A program made the position numbers and the translations under genes. From Mesorhizobium tianshanense (GTDB lineage: Bacteria > Pseudomonadota > Alphaproteobacteria > Rhizobiales > Rhizobiaceae), in NCBI RefSeq assembly GCF_007830515.1, contig NZ_VLKT01000025.1, positions 1 to 64,000 of the forward strand: 64,000 nt of DNA. The letters are read 5' to 3'. The notes below the pieces were generated by a model that was not told the origin of the DNA, ran no database searches, and saw only the letters and a program-made list of their open reading frames with translations. Below, piece after piece: positions 40,995-49,743 of the stretch (position 1 is its first letter; each line of letters starts with the position of its first letter).

Positions 40995-41576
40995 GTGGTC
41001 AAGCTCAACAAGATCTACACCCGCACCGGTGACGACGGCACCACCGGCCTTGGCACCGGCGAACGACGGTTGAAATCCGATCTGCGCATCGACGCCTATG
41101 GCACGGTCGACGAAGCCAATGCCTGCATCGGCATGGCTCGCATCCACACCACGGCAACACATCCGGCAATCGACGCGATGCTTAGCCGGATCCAGAACGA
41201 TCTTTTCGACCTTGGCGCCGATCTGGCCGTGCCGGACGACGGCAAGCCGCTCGGCTATGAGCCGCTTCGCATCGTGGCCTCGCAGACCGACCGCGTCGAA
41301 AGGGACATCGACCTGCTCAACAAGGATCTGCAGCCGCTCAAATCCTTCGTGCTCAACGGTGGCGCGCCAGCCGCCGCCGCCCTTCACCTCGCCCGCACGG
41401 TGGCACGGCGGGCCGAGCGCATCATGGTGGCTTTGACGCAGGCCCCAGGCGAGCATGTCAACCGCGAGGCGATAAGATACATCAACCGCGTATCGGACTT
41501 TCTGTTCGTCGCCGCACGCGCGGTCAATGACAACGGAAACGCCGACGTGCTATGGGTTCCCGGCAAGAACCGCTGA
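40995..41576 (+). CDS. Cob(I)alamin adenosyltransferase (PduO type)
   Basis: The 193-residue enzyme has the PduO-type signature YTRTGDDGTTGLGTGERRLK (residues 7-26) and the RCR helix RTVARRAERIMVAL, which bind ATP and corrinoid to make adenosylcobalamin. GTG 40995 has a GGGAGG box upstream. It supplies cofactor for B12-dependent enzymes. The location between HIG1 and rhomboid genes is a common rhizobial order rather than a B12 operon. Confidence 0.94.
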   Translation: MVKLNKIYTRTGDDGTTGLGTGERRLKSDLRIDAYGTVDEANACIGMARIHTTATHPAIDAMLSRIQNDLFDLGADLAVPDDGKPLGYEPLRIVASQTDRVERDIDLLNKDLQPLKSFVLNGGAPAAAALHLARTVARRAERIMVALTQAPGEHVNREAIRYINRVSDFLFVAARAVNDNGNADVLWVPGKNR

Positions 41577-41601
41577 ATCTGCCGAGGCGGGAGGGGGTCC
41601 G

Positions 41602-42405
41602 ATGTTCATCCCGCTTTATGACACCAACCGGCTGCGCCACATCAAGCTGCAATATGTGACGATCGGCCTGATCGCGCTTAACACGCTCATCTACTTCGCC
41701 ACCGCGCTTGGCGGCGAGCAGTTCTCCAACGCCGCTGTGCTGGGCCTCGGCTACATCCCGTCGGTCGTCCACGACAGCGTGGAACTGGCTCCGCAGTTCG
41801 TCGTGATCCCGGAGAGCCTGAGCTACGTCACCTACTCCTTCCTGCATGCGGATATCTTCCACCTCGGCGGCAACATGCTGTTCCTCTGGGTGTTCGGCGA
41901 CAATGTCGAGGACGCGCTTGGCCATATCCGCTTTCTCGTCTTCTACTTGCTTTGCGCCATCGCCGGTGCCTTCTTCCAGGGTCTGGTCGCGTGGGATTCG
42001 CAGGTTCCGCTGATCGGCGCCTCGGGCGCCATCGCCGGCGTGGTCACGGCCTATCTGATCCTCTACCCTCGCGTGAAAGTATGGGTGTTGGCCTTTGCCC
42101 GCATTCCGCTGCGCATCCCGGCCTTCATCCCGCTCATCCTGTGGATCCTGTTCCAGATCGTGATGTTCGCTGCAGGTGGCGAGGATCAGGTTTCCTGGGC
42201 CTGCCATTTCGGCGGCATCATCGCCGGGGCCGTGTTGGTGCTCATCTTGCGCAACCGCGGCGTACCGCTGCTTGCCGGCGCTGACGGGGAGCCCGCGGTG
42301 GCCGCCGGCCAGACGCCGGTTCCTGCCGGCCCGGTTGCGAGCAATGAATCACCGGCGCAGCCGGCACCACGCTGGGGACGGGGAAGTGCCTCCAGTCCGG
42401 ACTGA
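41602..42405 (+). CDS. Rhomboid-family intramembrane serine protease
   Basis: The 267-residue protein has six to seven helices. The catalytic serine is S141 in GASGAIAGV and the histidine is H202 in CHFGGIIAG; HLGGNMLFLWVFGDNVED is the conserved second-helix region. Rhomboids cut membrane-anchored substrates inside the bilayer. The start at ATG 41602 has a GGGAGG box, with the longer upstream open frame unlikely. A proline/alanine-rich tail (residues 220-267) is dispensable and typical. It precedes etfB. Confidence 0.93.
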   Translation: MFIPLYDTNRLRHIKLQYVTIGLIALNTLIYFATALGGEQFSNAAVLGLGYIPSVVHDSVELAPQFVVIPESLSYVTYSFLHADIFHLGGNMLFLWVFGDNVEDALGHIRFLVFYLLCAIAGAFFQGLVAWDSQVPLIGASGAIAGVVTAYLILYPRVKVWVLAFARIPLRIPAFIPLILWILFQIVMFAAGGEDQVSWACHFGGIIAGAVLVLILRNRGVPLLAGADGEPAVAAGQTPVPAGPVASNESPAQPAPRWGRGSASSPD

Positions 42406-42598
42406 ACCGATTTGAGTGCTTTGCGGATATTGACGTGCAAGGCTACCGCAACTACGGAAGCTTTCCACCACATTGGGCGGTCGGAGACTAGAATTCCGTC
42501 CGGAATGTCGGCTTTCGACAATTCTGAAGAGGCGCACACTGCTATAGCGCGCCCAATTATCTTGAAAGAGGTGGTTTCGTGAAAGAGGTGACAGGCAA

Positions 42599-43348
42599 AT
42601 GAAGATCCTTGTGCCCGTGAAGCGGGTTGTGGATGCGAATGTGAAGGTTCGTGTTAAGGCTGACGGTTCGGCGGTGGAGCTTGCCAACGTCAAGATGGCG
42701 ATGAACCCGTTCGACGAGATCGCGGTCGAAGAAGCGATCCGGCTGAAGGAGGCCGGCAAGGCTGAGGAGATCATCGTCGTCTCGATCGGGCCGCAGCAGG
42801 CGCAGGAGACCTTGCGCACCGCGCTCGCCATGGGCGCCGACCGCGCCATCCTGGTCAAGACCGACGAGCAGACCGAACCGCTCGGCGTCGCCAAGGTGCT
42901 GAAGGGCGTGGTCGAGGCGGAACAGCCCGGCCTCGTCATCCTCGGCAAGCAGGCGATCGATGACGATTCCAACCAGACCGGCCAGATGCTGGCCGCACTT
43001 CTGGGCTGGGCGCAAGGCACCTTTGCCTCCAAGGTGGTTATCGACGGCGACAAGGCCAAGGTGACGCGCGAGGTCGATGGCGGCCTGCAGACGGTGGAGC
43101 TGAAGATGCCGGCGATCGTGACGGCGGATCTTCGCCTCAACCAGCCGCGCTATGCCTCGCTGCCCAACATCATGAAGGCCAAGAAGAAGCCGCTCGACGA
43201 GAAGAGCCCTGCCGACTATGGCGCCGACGTCAAGCCGCGGCTGAAGGTGATCAAGACCGAGGAGCCGGGTGGCCGCAAGGCGGGCGTCAAGGTCAAGAGC
43301 GTCGCCGAACTGGTCGATAAGCTCAAGAACGAAGCCGGCGTGCTCTAA
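42599..43348 (+). CDS. etfB: Electron transfer flavoprotein, beta subunit
   Basis: The 249-residue subunit carries AMP and pairs with EtfA to carry electrons from acyl-CoA dehydrogenases to the ETF:quinone oxidoreductase. It starts MKILVPVKRVVDANVKVRVK and has NPFDEIAVEEAIRLKEAGKA and the DDDSNQTGQMLAALLGWAQG block that typifies EtfB. A doubled GAAAGAGGTG just upstream may be part of the translation-initiation region. A RIME-like element separates it from etfA. Confidence 0.96.
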   Translation: MKILVPVKRVVDANVKVRVKADGSAVELANVKMAMNPFDEIAVEEAIRLKEAGKAEEIIVVSIGPQQAQETLRTALAMGADRAILVKTDEQTEPLGVAKVLKGVVEAEQPGLVILGKQAIDDDSNQTGQMLAALLGWAQGTFASKVVIDGDKAKVTREVDGGLQTVELKMPAIVTADLRLNQPRYASLPNIMKAKKKPLDEKSPADYGADVKPRLKVIKTEEPGGRKAGVKVKSVAELVDKLKNEAGVL

Positions 43349-43393
43349 GGAAATCCGATGAGGCCGGCCTGCAAACGGCCGGTTTCTCCGCTT

Positions 43394-43437
43394 CCGGTGC
43401 TCACGTACTGAAGTACGCTCCGCCCCGGTTCTCGAAA
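43394..43437 (-). repeat. RIME-like repeat, copy 2
   Basis: This stretch is nearly identical to 35452-35498 on the other strand, containing GTACTGAAGTACGCTCC with a CGTACT dyad. It occupies the etfB-etfA gap, an unusual place for a repeat inside what is presumably one operon. Confidence 0.8.
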
Positions 43438-43505
43438 CCAACCGTTTTCGACTCGGCCTAACCGGATTTCAGAGAGCCTCGAAAACGAAAGTCAGGGATA
43501 TCATA

Positions 43506-44435
43506 ATGGCTATTCTTCTGATTGCCGAACACGACAACGCAACTCTTTCCGACCAGACCGCCAAGGCGCTGTCGGCGGCATTGCAGATCGATTCGGACGT
43601 GCATGTGCTGGTCGCCGGCAAGGGCGCCAGGGGCGCGGCCGATGCCGCTGCCAAGCTCAAGGGCGTGGGCAAGGTGCTGCTCGCCGAAGCCGACGAACTG
43701 ACCGAGCGGCTGGCCGAGCCGCTGGCCGCACTCGTTGTCAGCATAGCCGGCGCCTATGACACGATCATCGCGCCGGCGACCTCGTCGGGCAAGAATGTCG
43801 CGCCGCGCGTGGCAGCACTGCTCGACGTCGCGCAGGTGTCGGAGATCATCGAAATTGTGTCGCCCGACACCTTCAAGCGGCCGATCTATGCCGGCAACGC
43901 CATCCAGACCGTGCAGTCGAGCGACGCCAAGAAGGTGATCACCGTGCGCACCGCCTCCTTCCAGGCGGCGCCCGAAGGCGGTTCCGCCCCGGTCGAGACG
44001 GTTCAGGCGGCGGCCAATCCCGGCCTGTCGAGCTTCGTCGAGAACAAGCTTTCCGAGACCGACCGTCCGGAGCTGACTTCGGCCAAGATCATCATCTCGG
44101 GCGGCCGCGCGCTGGGCTCTTCGGAGAAATTCCAGGAAGTCATCCTGCCGATCGCCGACAAGCTCGGTGCGGCCGTCGGCGCCTCTCGTGCCGCCGTCGA
44201 TGCCGGCTACGCGCCGAACGACTGGCAGGTCGGCCAGACCGGCAAGGTGGTGGCTCCCGATCTCTACATCGCCGTCGGCATCTCCGGCGCCATCCAGCAT
44301 CTTGCCGGCATGAAGGATTCGAAGGTCATCGTCGCCATCAACAAGGACGAGGAAGCGCCGATCTTCCAGGTCGCCGATTACGGCCTCGTCGGCGACCTTT
44401 TCGTCATTCTGCCGGAACTGCAAAAGGCGCTTTGA
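43506..44435 (+). CDS. etfA: Electron transfer flavoprotein, alpha subunit
   Basis: The 309-residue FAD subunit has the C-terminal FAD-binding domain with GRALGSSEKFQEVI (about 200), SRAAVDAGYAPNDWQVGQTG and VGISGAIQHLAGMKDSKVIV. The N-terminal half is the usual EtfA nucleotide-binding-like domain. It works with etfB. A terminator-like hairpin follows, then a 3-hydroxybutyryl-CoA dehydrogenase whose pathway links directly to ETF-dependent fatty-acid oxidation. Confidence 0.97.
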   Translation: MAILLIAEHDNATLSDQTAKALSAALQIDSDVHVLVAGKGARGAADAAAKLKGVGKVLLAEADELTERLAEPLAALVVSIAGAYDTIIAPATSSGKNVAPRVAALLDVAQVSEIIEIVSPDTFKRPIYAGNAIQTVQSSDAKKVITVRTASFQAAPEGGSAPVETVQAAANPGLSSFVENKLSETDRPELTSAKIIISGGRALGSSEKFQEVILPIADKLGAAVGASRAAVDAGYAPNDWQVGQTGKVVAPDLYIAVGISGAIQHLAGMKDSKVIVAINKDEEAPIFQVADYGLVGDLFVILPELQKAL

Positions 44436-44464
44436 CGCTTGCTCCTGAAGCGTATTAAATTGTG

Positions 44465-44503
44465 AAGGGTGGGGTAGACGAAGTCGCCCCGCCCTTTTAG
44501 TTT
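44465..44503 (+). terminator. Terminator-like hairpin after etfA
   Basis: AAGGGTGGGG (44465-44474) pairs with CCCCGCCCTT (44487-44496), with one G-U pair and a 12-base loop, followed by TTTTAGTTT. It should end or attenuate the etfBA transcript before the dehydrogenase gene. Confidence 0.6.
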
Positions 44504-44552
44504 GCACCGCACAAAAAGCAGGCTGCAAAAGCCTTTTGACGGGATCGGTGTA

Positions 44553-45431
44553 ATGAGCAAGATCGAGACGATCGGCATCATCGGCGCGGGCCAGATGGGC
44601 GGCGGTATCGCCCATGTTTCCGCGCTTTCAGGTTACAAGGTGCTGGTCTACGACATCTCGCCCGACCGCATCGAAAAGGGCATCGCCACCATCAGCGGCA
44701 ACATGGCCCGCCAGGTCGGCTCCGGCAAACTCGAGGAAAAGCTGCGCAACGAGGCGATGGCGCGCATTTCGGCGGCGCCCACCATGGCCGACCTTGCGGG
44801 TGCCGACCTGGTGATCGAAGCAGCGACCGAGGACGAAACGGTCAAGCGCAAGATCTACGCCCAGCTGTGCCCGCAGCTCAATCCCGAAGCCATCCTGGCG
44901 ACGAACACCTCGTCGATCTCGATCACGCGCCTCGCCGCGCAGACCGACAGGCCGGAGCGTTTCATCGGCATCCACTTCATGAATCCGGTTCCTGTGATGA
45001 AGCTGGTCGAACTGGTGCGCGGCATCGCCACCGAGGACCAGACCTTCGAAGCGGCAAAGGCCTATGTGAACCATCTCGACAAGACGATCACCGTCTCGGA
45101 GGATTTTCCAGCCTTCATCGTCAACCGCATCCTGCTGCCGATGATCAACGAGGCGATCTACACGCTGTATGAAGGTGTCGGCTCGGTCGACGCGATCGAC
45201 ACCGCCATGAGGCTCGGCGCCAACCATCCGATGGGACCGCTGCAGCTTGCCGATTTCATCGGGCTGGACACCTGCCTGTCGATCATGCAGGTGCTGCATG
45301 ACGGCCTGTCGGATTCGAAATATCGCCCCTGCCCGCTGCTGGTGAAATATGTCGAGGCCGGCTGGCTCGGCCGCAAGACCGGGCGCGGCTTCTACGATTA
45401 TCGCGGCGAGCATCCCGTTCCGACGCGTTAG
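44553..45431 (+). CDS. 3-hydroxybutyryl-CoA dehydrogenase
   Basis: The 292-residue NAD-dependent enzyme oxidises (S)-3-hydroxyacyl-CoA. The Rossmann motif IGIIGAGQMGGGIAHVSALS (residues 8-27) and the catalytic HFMNPVPVMKLVELVRG (about 138-155) are intact, and the C-terminal GRKTGRGFYDY is typical. It starts at ATG 44553, the first homologous methionine (MSKIETIGIIG). Its location downstream of etfBA suits fatty-acid or polyhydroxybutyrate metabolism. The exact chain-length preference is unknown. Confidence 0.94.
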   Translation: MSKIETIGIIGAGQMGGGIAHVSALSGYKVLVYDISPDRIEKGIATISGNMARQVGSGKLEEKLRNEAMARISAAPTMADLAGADLVIEAATEDETVKRKIYAQLCPQLNPEAILATNTSSISITRLAAQTDRPERFIGIHFMNPVPVMKLVELVRGIATEDQTFEAAKAYVNHLDKTITVSEDFPAFIVNRILLPMINEAIYTLYEGVGSVDAIDTAMRLGANHPMGPLQLADFIGLDTCLSIMQVLHDGLSDSKYRPCPLLVKYVEAGWLGRKTGRGFYDYRGEHPVPTR

Positions 45432-45435
45432 AACG

Positions 45436-45532
45436 TTGCGCGTCCACTTTCACGCGCAAACTCTTTGTATCCAGGTATACTGTTATCCAAGCATCGAGCT
45501 TTCCAAAAATCGAATCCAATTGGGCCGATGCC
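45436..45532 (+). repeat. Intergenic multi-hairpin repeat, family E, copy 4
   Basis: TTGCGCGT (45436-45443) pairs with ACGCGCAA (45452-45459), a GCATCG arm (45491-45496) pairs with CGATGC (45526-45531), and CTTTCCAAAAATCG lies between. The order follows copies 1-3, with a degenerate inner stem. It lies between the dehydrogenase and the nrsF gene (convergent). Confidence 0.75.
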
Positions 45533-45571
45533 GTTAACCGTGCGTCTGTTGTTCCCGATCGCGGGCCGTCG

Positions 45572-46210
45572 CTACCAGCGCACGAAAAGCCGCCCGCCGA
45601 GCGCGCCGAGCGCGGCGAGGATGGCAATCGCGATCGTGTACCAGGTGGCGACGAAAAGCGGCGAGTCGTCGAAGCAGTGTGCGGCATAGAAGGTTGCCGC
45701 CAGCCCGCCAGCGAGCAGGCCCGCCACCGTTCCGGCAAGCACCGGCCGCGTTGGCGCGCCATAGCGCAGCACCGCGAGAAAGACGGCAAGCGGCCCGATG
45801 CCGATCAGCGGAATGAACGTCAGGCAGATGACTATGTTGCTGCCGACCAATCGCCTGCCCCAGTCCGCCGCGGGCACGGAAAGGAGCTCCAGAACCACCG
45901 CAATGACCACCATCAGGGGTGCGGCGATCATCCAGGCCGCCGCCCTGCTCGTCGATGCACCGGGTGTCGACAGGGCGCGGATCAAGGCGAAGGCGCTGAC
46001 GGCCAGGGCAGCCGTGAAGACGAATTTGGCGAGGAAACGCATCGTATGCATGGCGGTCGCGATGTCGGCGCGTGGGCCGATCGCCATCCAGAAGACCGCT
46101 GCCGCGATCACGGCAGCCGCACCGGCGGCCACCCACCAGGCCGAACCCAGCGGCATCGCCCTGCTGCGGGCATCGGCGTCAAGCGCCTTGATGAGATCGT
46201 CGGTCCTCAT
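45572..46210 (-). CDS. nrsF: NrsF-family anti-sigma factor (DUF1109)
   Basis: The 212-residue protein has six membrane helices and a short cytoplasmic N-terminus (MRTDDLIKALDADARSRAMP). Two cysteines, C129 (NIVICLTF) and C179 (AAHCFDDSP), stand at about the places reported in Caulobacter NrsF, where they sense heavy-metal or redox stress and release SigF; that comparison is from memory. It starts one base past the sigma-factor stop, so it is coupled to the sigma gene and almost certainly its inhibitor. Confidence 0.9.
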   Translation of the reverse strand: MRTDDLIKALDADARSRAMPLGSAWWVAAGAAAVIAAAVFWMAIGPRADIATAMHTMRFLAKFVFTAALAVSAFALIRALSTPGASTSRAAAWMIAAPLMVVIAVVLELLSVPAADWGRRLVGSNIVICLTFIPLIGIGPLAVFLAVLRYGAPTRPVLAGTVAGLLAGGLAATFYAAHCFDDSPLFVATWYTIAIAILAALGALGGRLFVRW

Positions 46211-46211
46211 G

Positions 46212-46763
46212 TCATTCCCGCCCGAATCGCTTGGCCCCGAACCGCTTGGCAATGGCGGCAAGCCCGCGATGCAGCGACACGCGCACCGCCGTCTCGCTGA
46301 TGCCGAATTTTGCCGCCGTCTCGCTGATGGAGCGGCCTTCGACCGATATTGCCGACACCACGGAACGCTGCGCCGGCGGCAGGCGATCCAGGGCCCGGTT
46401 GATGTCGCGCTCGCTGACGGTCTCCGCTTCCGGTTCGGCGAGGGTCTCGGCGATGTCGTCGATTTCGATCTCGATGCGCCGCCCACGCCGCCGGAAGGCG
46501 TCGATCAGCTTGAAGCGCGCTATGGCGTAGACCCAGGGCAGCACAGCCAAATCCTGGCGCCAGGTATGCCGTTTCACATGAATGGCCAGCAAGGTTTCCT
46601 GCACGACATCCTCGGGGTCGACTCCGCCCTGCACGATCTTGCGCCTGGCGAAGCCGCGAACGAGAGCAGCCGTCCGGCGCAGAAAGTCAGCGTAAGCCCT
46701 TTCATCTCCCGCGATCGCGGCCCGCATCAGCCGGGAAAGCTCGGCCTCGTCATTGCCGGTCAC
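46212..46763 (-). CDS. ECF-family RNA polymerase sigma factor (SigF-like)
   Basis: The 183-residue two-domain sigma factor has region 2 (FARRKIVQGGVDPEDVVQET, VLPWVYAIARFKLIDAFRRR), a linker of acidic residues, and region 4 with LDRLPPAQRSVVSAISVEGR and ISETAVRVSLHRGL. It directs transcription of its regulon when released from the membrane anti-sigma NrsF encoded right after it. The sigma gene faces the iron-transport operon across about 200 bases, but whether it controls that operon is unknown. No autoregulatory promoter motif was identified. Confidence 0.93.
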   Translation of the reverse strand: MTGNDEAELSRLMRAAIAGDERAYADFLRRTAALVRGFARRKIVQGGVDPEDVVQETLLAIHVKRHTWRQDLAVLPWVYAIARFKLIDAFRRRGRRIEIEIDDIAETLAEPEAETVSERDINRALDRLPPAQRSVVSAISVEGRSISETAAKFGISETAVRVSLHRGLAAIAKRFGAKRFGRE

Positions 46764-46971
46764 AAGAGTTCACTCCCCGATATTCGCACTCGGCGGTGGT
46801 TTGTTACGTGGCCGACGAAATAATGTCCAAGCCAAAATATGGGAATATCACGAAGGTTTCACCTCCAACGCCCGATTTACGCAGCTCTCCAATGTTGACT
46901 ACACCGATCAGGTATTGATAGGTGCAGCCTTGCTAAATCAAAGCCATCAAGATCGAGAGGGAATGACGTCC

Positions 46972-47979
46972 ATGAAATATGCTCTTTCCGCCCTTGCCGG
47001 TGCCACCGCACTTGCAGTCAGCCTGATCGCCGGCCCGGCGATGGCCCAGGACGGCGGCATCGTCGTCTACAATGCCCAGCACGAGAGCCTGACCAATGCT
47101 TGGGTGGAAGGTTTCACCAAGGAAACCGGCATCAAGGTCACCGTTCGCCACGGCGGCGACAGCGATTTCTCCAACCAGATCGTCGCCGAAGGCGCCGCCT
47201 CGCCGGCCGACGTGTTCCTGACGGAAAATTCACCCGCCATGGTGCTGGTCGAGTCATCAGGCCTGTTCGCGCCGGTCGACGCCGACACGCAGGCGCAGGT
47301 TCCGCAGGACTACCAGCCGGCCAGCGGCAAATGGGTGGGCATCGCCGCGCGCAGCACCGTCTTTGTTTACGACAAGACCAAGCTGACCGCCGAGCAATTG
47401 CCCAAGTCGCTGCTCGATCTCGCCGATCCGAGCTGGAAGGGACGCTGGGCCGCGTCGCCCTCCGGCGCCGATTTCCAGGCGATCGTCAGCGCGCTTTTGC
47501 AGCTCAAGGGTGAGGCCGCAACGGCCGACTGGCTGAAGGCGATGAAGGAGAACTTCACCGCCTACAAGGGAAACAGCACCGTGATGAAGGCAGTCAATGC
47601 CGGCGAAGTCGAGGGCGGCGTGATCTATCACTATTACTACTACGGCGATCAGGCCAAGACCGGTGAGAACAGCAAGAACATCGGGCTCCACTATTTCAAG
47701 AACCAGGATCCGGGCGCTTTCGTCTCGGTTTCCGGCGGTGGCGTGCTGGCCTCCAGCAAGCACCCGAAGGAAGCCCAGGCCTTCTTGAAATGGGTGACCG
47801 GCAAGGGTGGCCAGGACGTGCTGAAGACCGGTGATTCCTTCGAATACGCGGTCGGCAAGGGCGCGGAGTCCAATCCGGCGCTCGTGCCGCTGGCCGATCT
47901 ACAGGCGCCGAAAGTCGACGCAACGACGCTGAACTCCAAGAAGGTGACCGATCTGATGACGGCAGCCGGCTTGCTTTAG
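46972..47979 (+). CDS. Ferric-iron ABC transporter substrate-binding protein
   Basis: The 335-residue periplasmic protein has a signal peptide (MKYALSALAGATALAVSLIA, then GPAMA/Q). The start is ATG 46972, ten bases after GAGAGGG; ATG 46963 is possible but crowds that box. The mature part shows IVVYNAQHE and the YYYY run (HYYYYGDQAKTGENSKN, about residue 220), where adjacent tyrosines bind Fe3+ in FbpA-type proteins. It delivers iron to the permease encoded next. No clear Irr or RirA box was seen upstream. Confidence 0.92.
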   Translation: MKYALSALAGATALAVSLIAGPAMAQDGGIVVYNAQHESLTNAWVEGFTKETGIKVTVRHGGDSDFSNQIVAEGAASPADVFLTENSPAMVLVESSGLFAPVDADTQAQVPQDYQPASGKWVGIAARSTVFVYDKTKLTAEQLPKSLLDLADPSWKGRWAASPSGADFQAIVSALLQLKGEAATADWLKAMKENFTAYKGNSTVMKAVNAGEVEGGVIYHYYYYGDQAKTGENSKNIGLHYFKNQDPGAFVSVSGGGVLASSKHPKEAQAFLKWVTGKGGQDVLKTGDSFEYAVGKGAESNPALVPLADLQAPKVDATTLNSKKVTDLMTAAGLL

Positions 47980-48009
47980 TCCGCGTTCGTCCTAAAAGGG
48001 CAACCGACT

Positions 48010-48054
48010 GCGCTCCTGCGGGAATTCGCTTTCCGCGGGAGCGCTCTGTTTTTT
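48010..48054 (+). terminator. Intra-operon terminator after the iron-binding-protein gene
   Basis: GCGCTCCTGCGG (48010-48021) pairs with CCGCGGGAGCGC (48033-48044), with one mismatch and an 11-base loop, followed by TCTG and six T (48049-48054). Its position between the binding-protein and permease genes suggests partial termination that keeps the binding protein in excess. Confidence 0.78.
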
Positions 48055-48156
48055 CGAGGTGGCATTCGTCCATGACGACCAGCTGCGTTTTTGGCCACTT
48101 TGTGGGCCCTTCGATCGTCTCCGCCACCGAGCCGCAGCGGCGGGGCGTCTGAGCTG

Positions 48157-49743
48157 ATGCAGTCTGCGGCCGATCTTGCGCGTTCAGGCTTGCCGACCGG
48201 CATGGCGGCTGGGCGATGGGCACGCCGGCGGCCGATATCCTGGATTTCGCTCGCCGCCATCCTCATCTCGCTTTTTTCCCTGCTGCCGCTTGCCTTCATC
48301 ATCTGGATTGCCGTGCAGACCGGCTGGGAAACCGTATCGGCACTGGTCTTCCGGCCGCGTGTCGGCGAGCTGCTGACCAACACGCTCCTTCTGGTGGTGC
48401 TGGCAGTACCGACCTGCATCGTGCTCTCGGTGGCGCTGGCCTGGCTGACCGAACGCAGCGATCTCCCGGGTGCCCGCCTGTGGGCCTGGCTGTCGGTGGC
48501 ACCGCTCGCCATCCCCGCCTTCGTGCACAGCTACGCCTGGATCAGCCTGGTGCCGGGACTGCACGGCCTGTGGGCCGGCGTTCTGATTTCCGTCGTCGCC
48601 TATTTCCCGTTCCTCTATCTGCCGTTGGCGGCAGCTTTGCGCCGGCTCGATCCCGCTCTCGAAGACGCCGCGGCAGCGCTGGGCCTCGGACCGTGGCGTG
48701 TTTTCCGGCGGGTGGTTCTGCCGCAGCTCAGGCTCGCCATCTGCGGCGGTTCGCTGCTGGTCGGCCTGCATCTCCTGGCCGAGTACGGCCTCTACGTGTT
48801 CATCCGCTTCGACACCTTCACCACGGCGATCGTCGACCAGTTCCAGTCGACCTTCAATGGACCGGCCGCCAACATGCTGGCTGCCGTGCTGGTGACATGC
48901 TGCTTCGTGCTGCTTGGGATCGAAGTGCTCGTGCGCGGCGAGGAGCGCTATGCCCGCGTCGGCTCGGGCGCGGCGCGCCAGCAGCAACGCACAAGGCTCG
49001 GCCGCGCCACGATCCCTTGCCTGCTGCTGCCGGCCATCACCGCGCTGCTGGCGCTTGGCGTGCCATTCGTCACCATCAGCCGCTGGCTTGTGGCCGGCGG
49101 CGCCGATGTCTGGCGGTTCGCCGAGATCGGCCTGGCGCTCGGCCAGACCCTGTTCCTGGCGCTTGCCGGCGCCCTGCTCGCCACCGTCGCCGCCATGCCG
49201 ATGGCCTGGATCTCGATCCGCGCTCCGGGACCGCTGCAGCGCGTTTTGGAAGGCTGCAACTACATCGCCGGCTCGCTGCCCGGCGTCGTCGTCGCGCTGG
49301 CGCTGGTCACCATCATAGTGCGCGTCGCCTTGCCGCTCTACCAGACCCTGGTCACGATCCTGATCGCCTATGCGCTGATGTTCCTGCCGCGCGCCCTGAT
49401 CAGCCTGCGGGCGTCGATCGCGCAGGCGCCGGTCGAACTCGAACGCGCCGCCGCCAGCCTCGGCCGATCACCGCTCAAGGCGCTGTGGTCGACGACGATC
49501 CGCCTGTCGGCGCCGGGGGGCGCGGCGGGCATGGCGCTGGTGGCGCTCGGCATCATGAACGAATTGACCGCCACGCAGATGCTGGCTCCCAACGGCACCC
49601 GCACACTGGCAATGGCGTTCTGGTCCCACAGCGGCGAGATCGACTATGCATCCGCTGCACCTTACGCCCTGATCATGGTGGCGATGTCGCTGCCGCTGAT
49701 CTGGCTGCTCTACGTCCAGTCGAAGCGGATGGCCGGGCGATGA
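48157..49743 (+). CDS. Iron ABC transporter permease (fused, FbpB type)
   Basis: The 528-residue protein has two copies of the six-helix permease unit, each with an EAA-type loop (ALEDAAAALGLGPWRVFRRV and ELERAAASLGRSPLKALWST). This is typical of FbpB-like ferric permeases made as one chain. The start at ATG 48157 gives MQSAADLARSGLPTGMAAGR. It ends with ATGA overlapping the ATPase gene by four bases, so permease and ATPase are coupled. Confidence 0.93.
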   Translation: MQSAADLARSGLPTGMAAGRWARRRPISWISLAAILISLFSLLPLAFIIWIAVQTGWETVSALVFRPRVGELLTNTLLLVVLAVPTCIVLSVALAWLTERSDLPGARLWAWLSVAPLAIPAFVHSYAWISLVPGLHGLWAGVLISVVAYFPFLYLPLAAALRRLDPALEDAAAALGLGPWRVFRRVVLPQLRLAICGGSLLVGLHLLAEYGLYVFIRFDTFTTAIVDQFQSTFNGPAANMLAAVLVTCCFVLLGIEVLVRGEERYARVGSGAARQQQRTRLGRATIPCLLLPAITALLALGVPFVTISRWLVAGGADVWRFAEIGLALGQTLFLALAGALLATVAAMPMAWISIRAPGPLQRVLEGCNYIAGSLPGVVVALALVTIIVRVALPLYQTLVTILIAYALMFLPRALISLRASIAQAPVELERAAASLGRSPLKALWSTTIRLSAPGGAAGMALVALGIMNELTATQMLAPNGTRTLAMAFWSHSGEIDYASAAPYALIMVAMSLPLIWLLYVQSKRMAGR

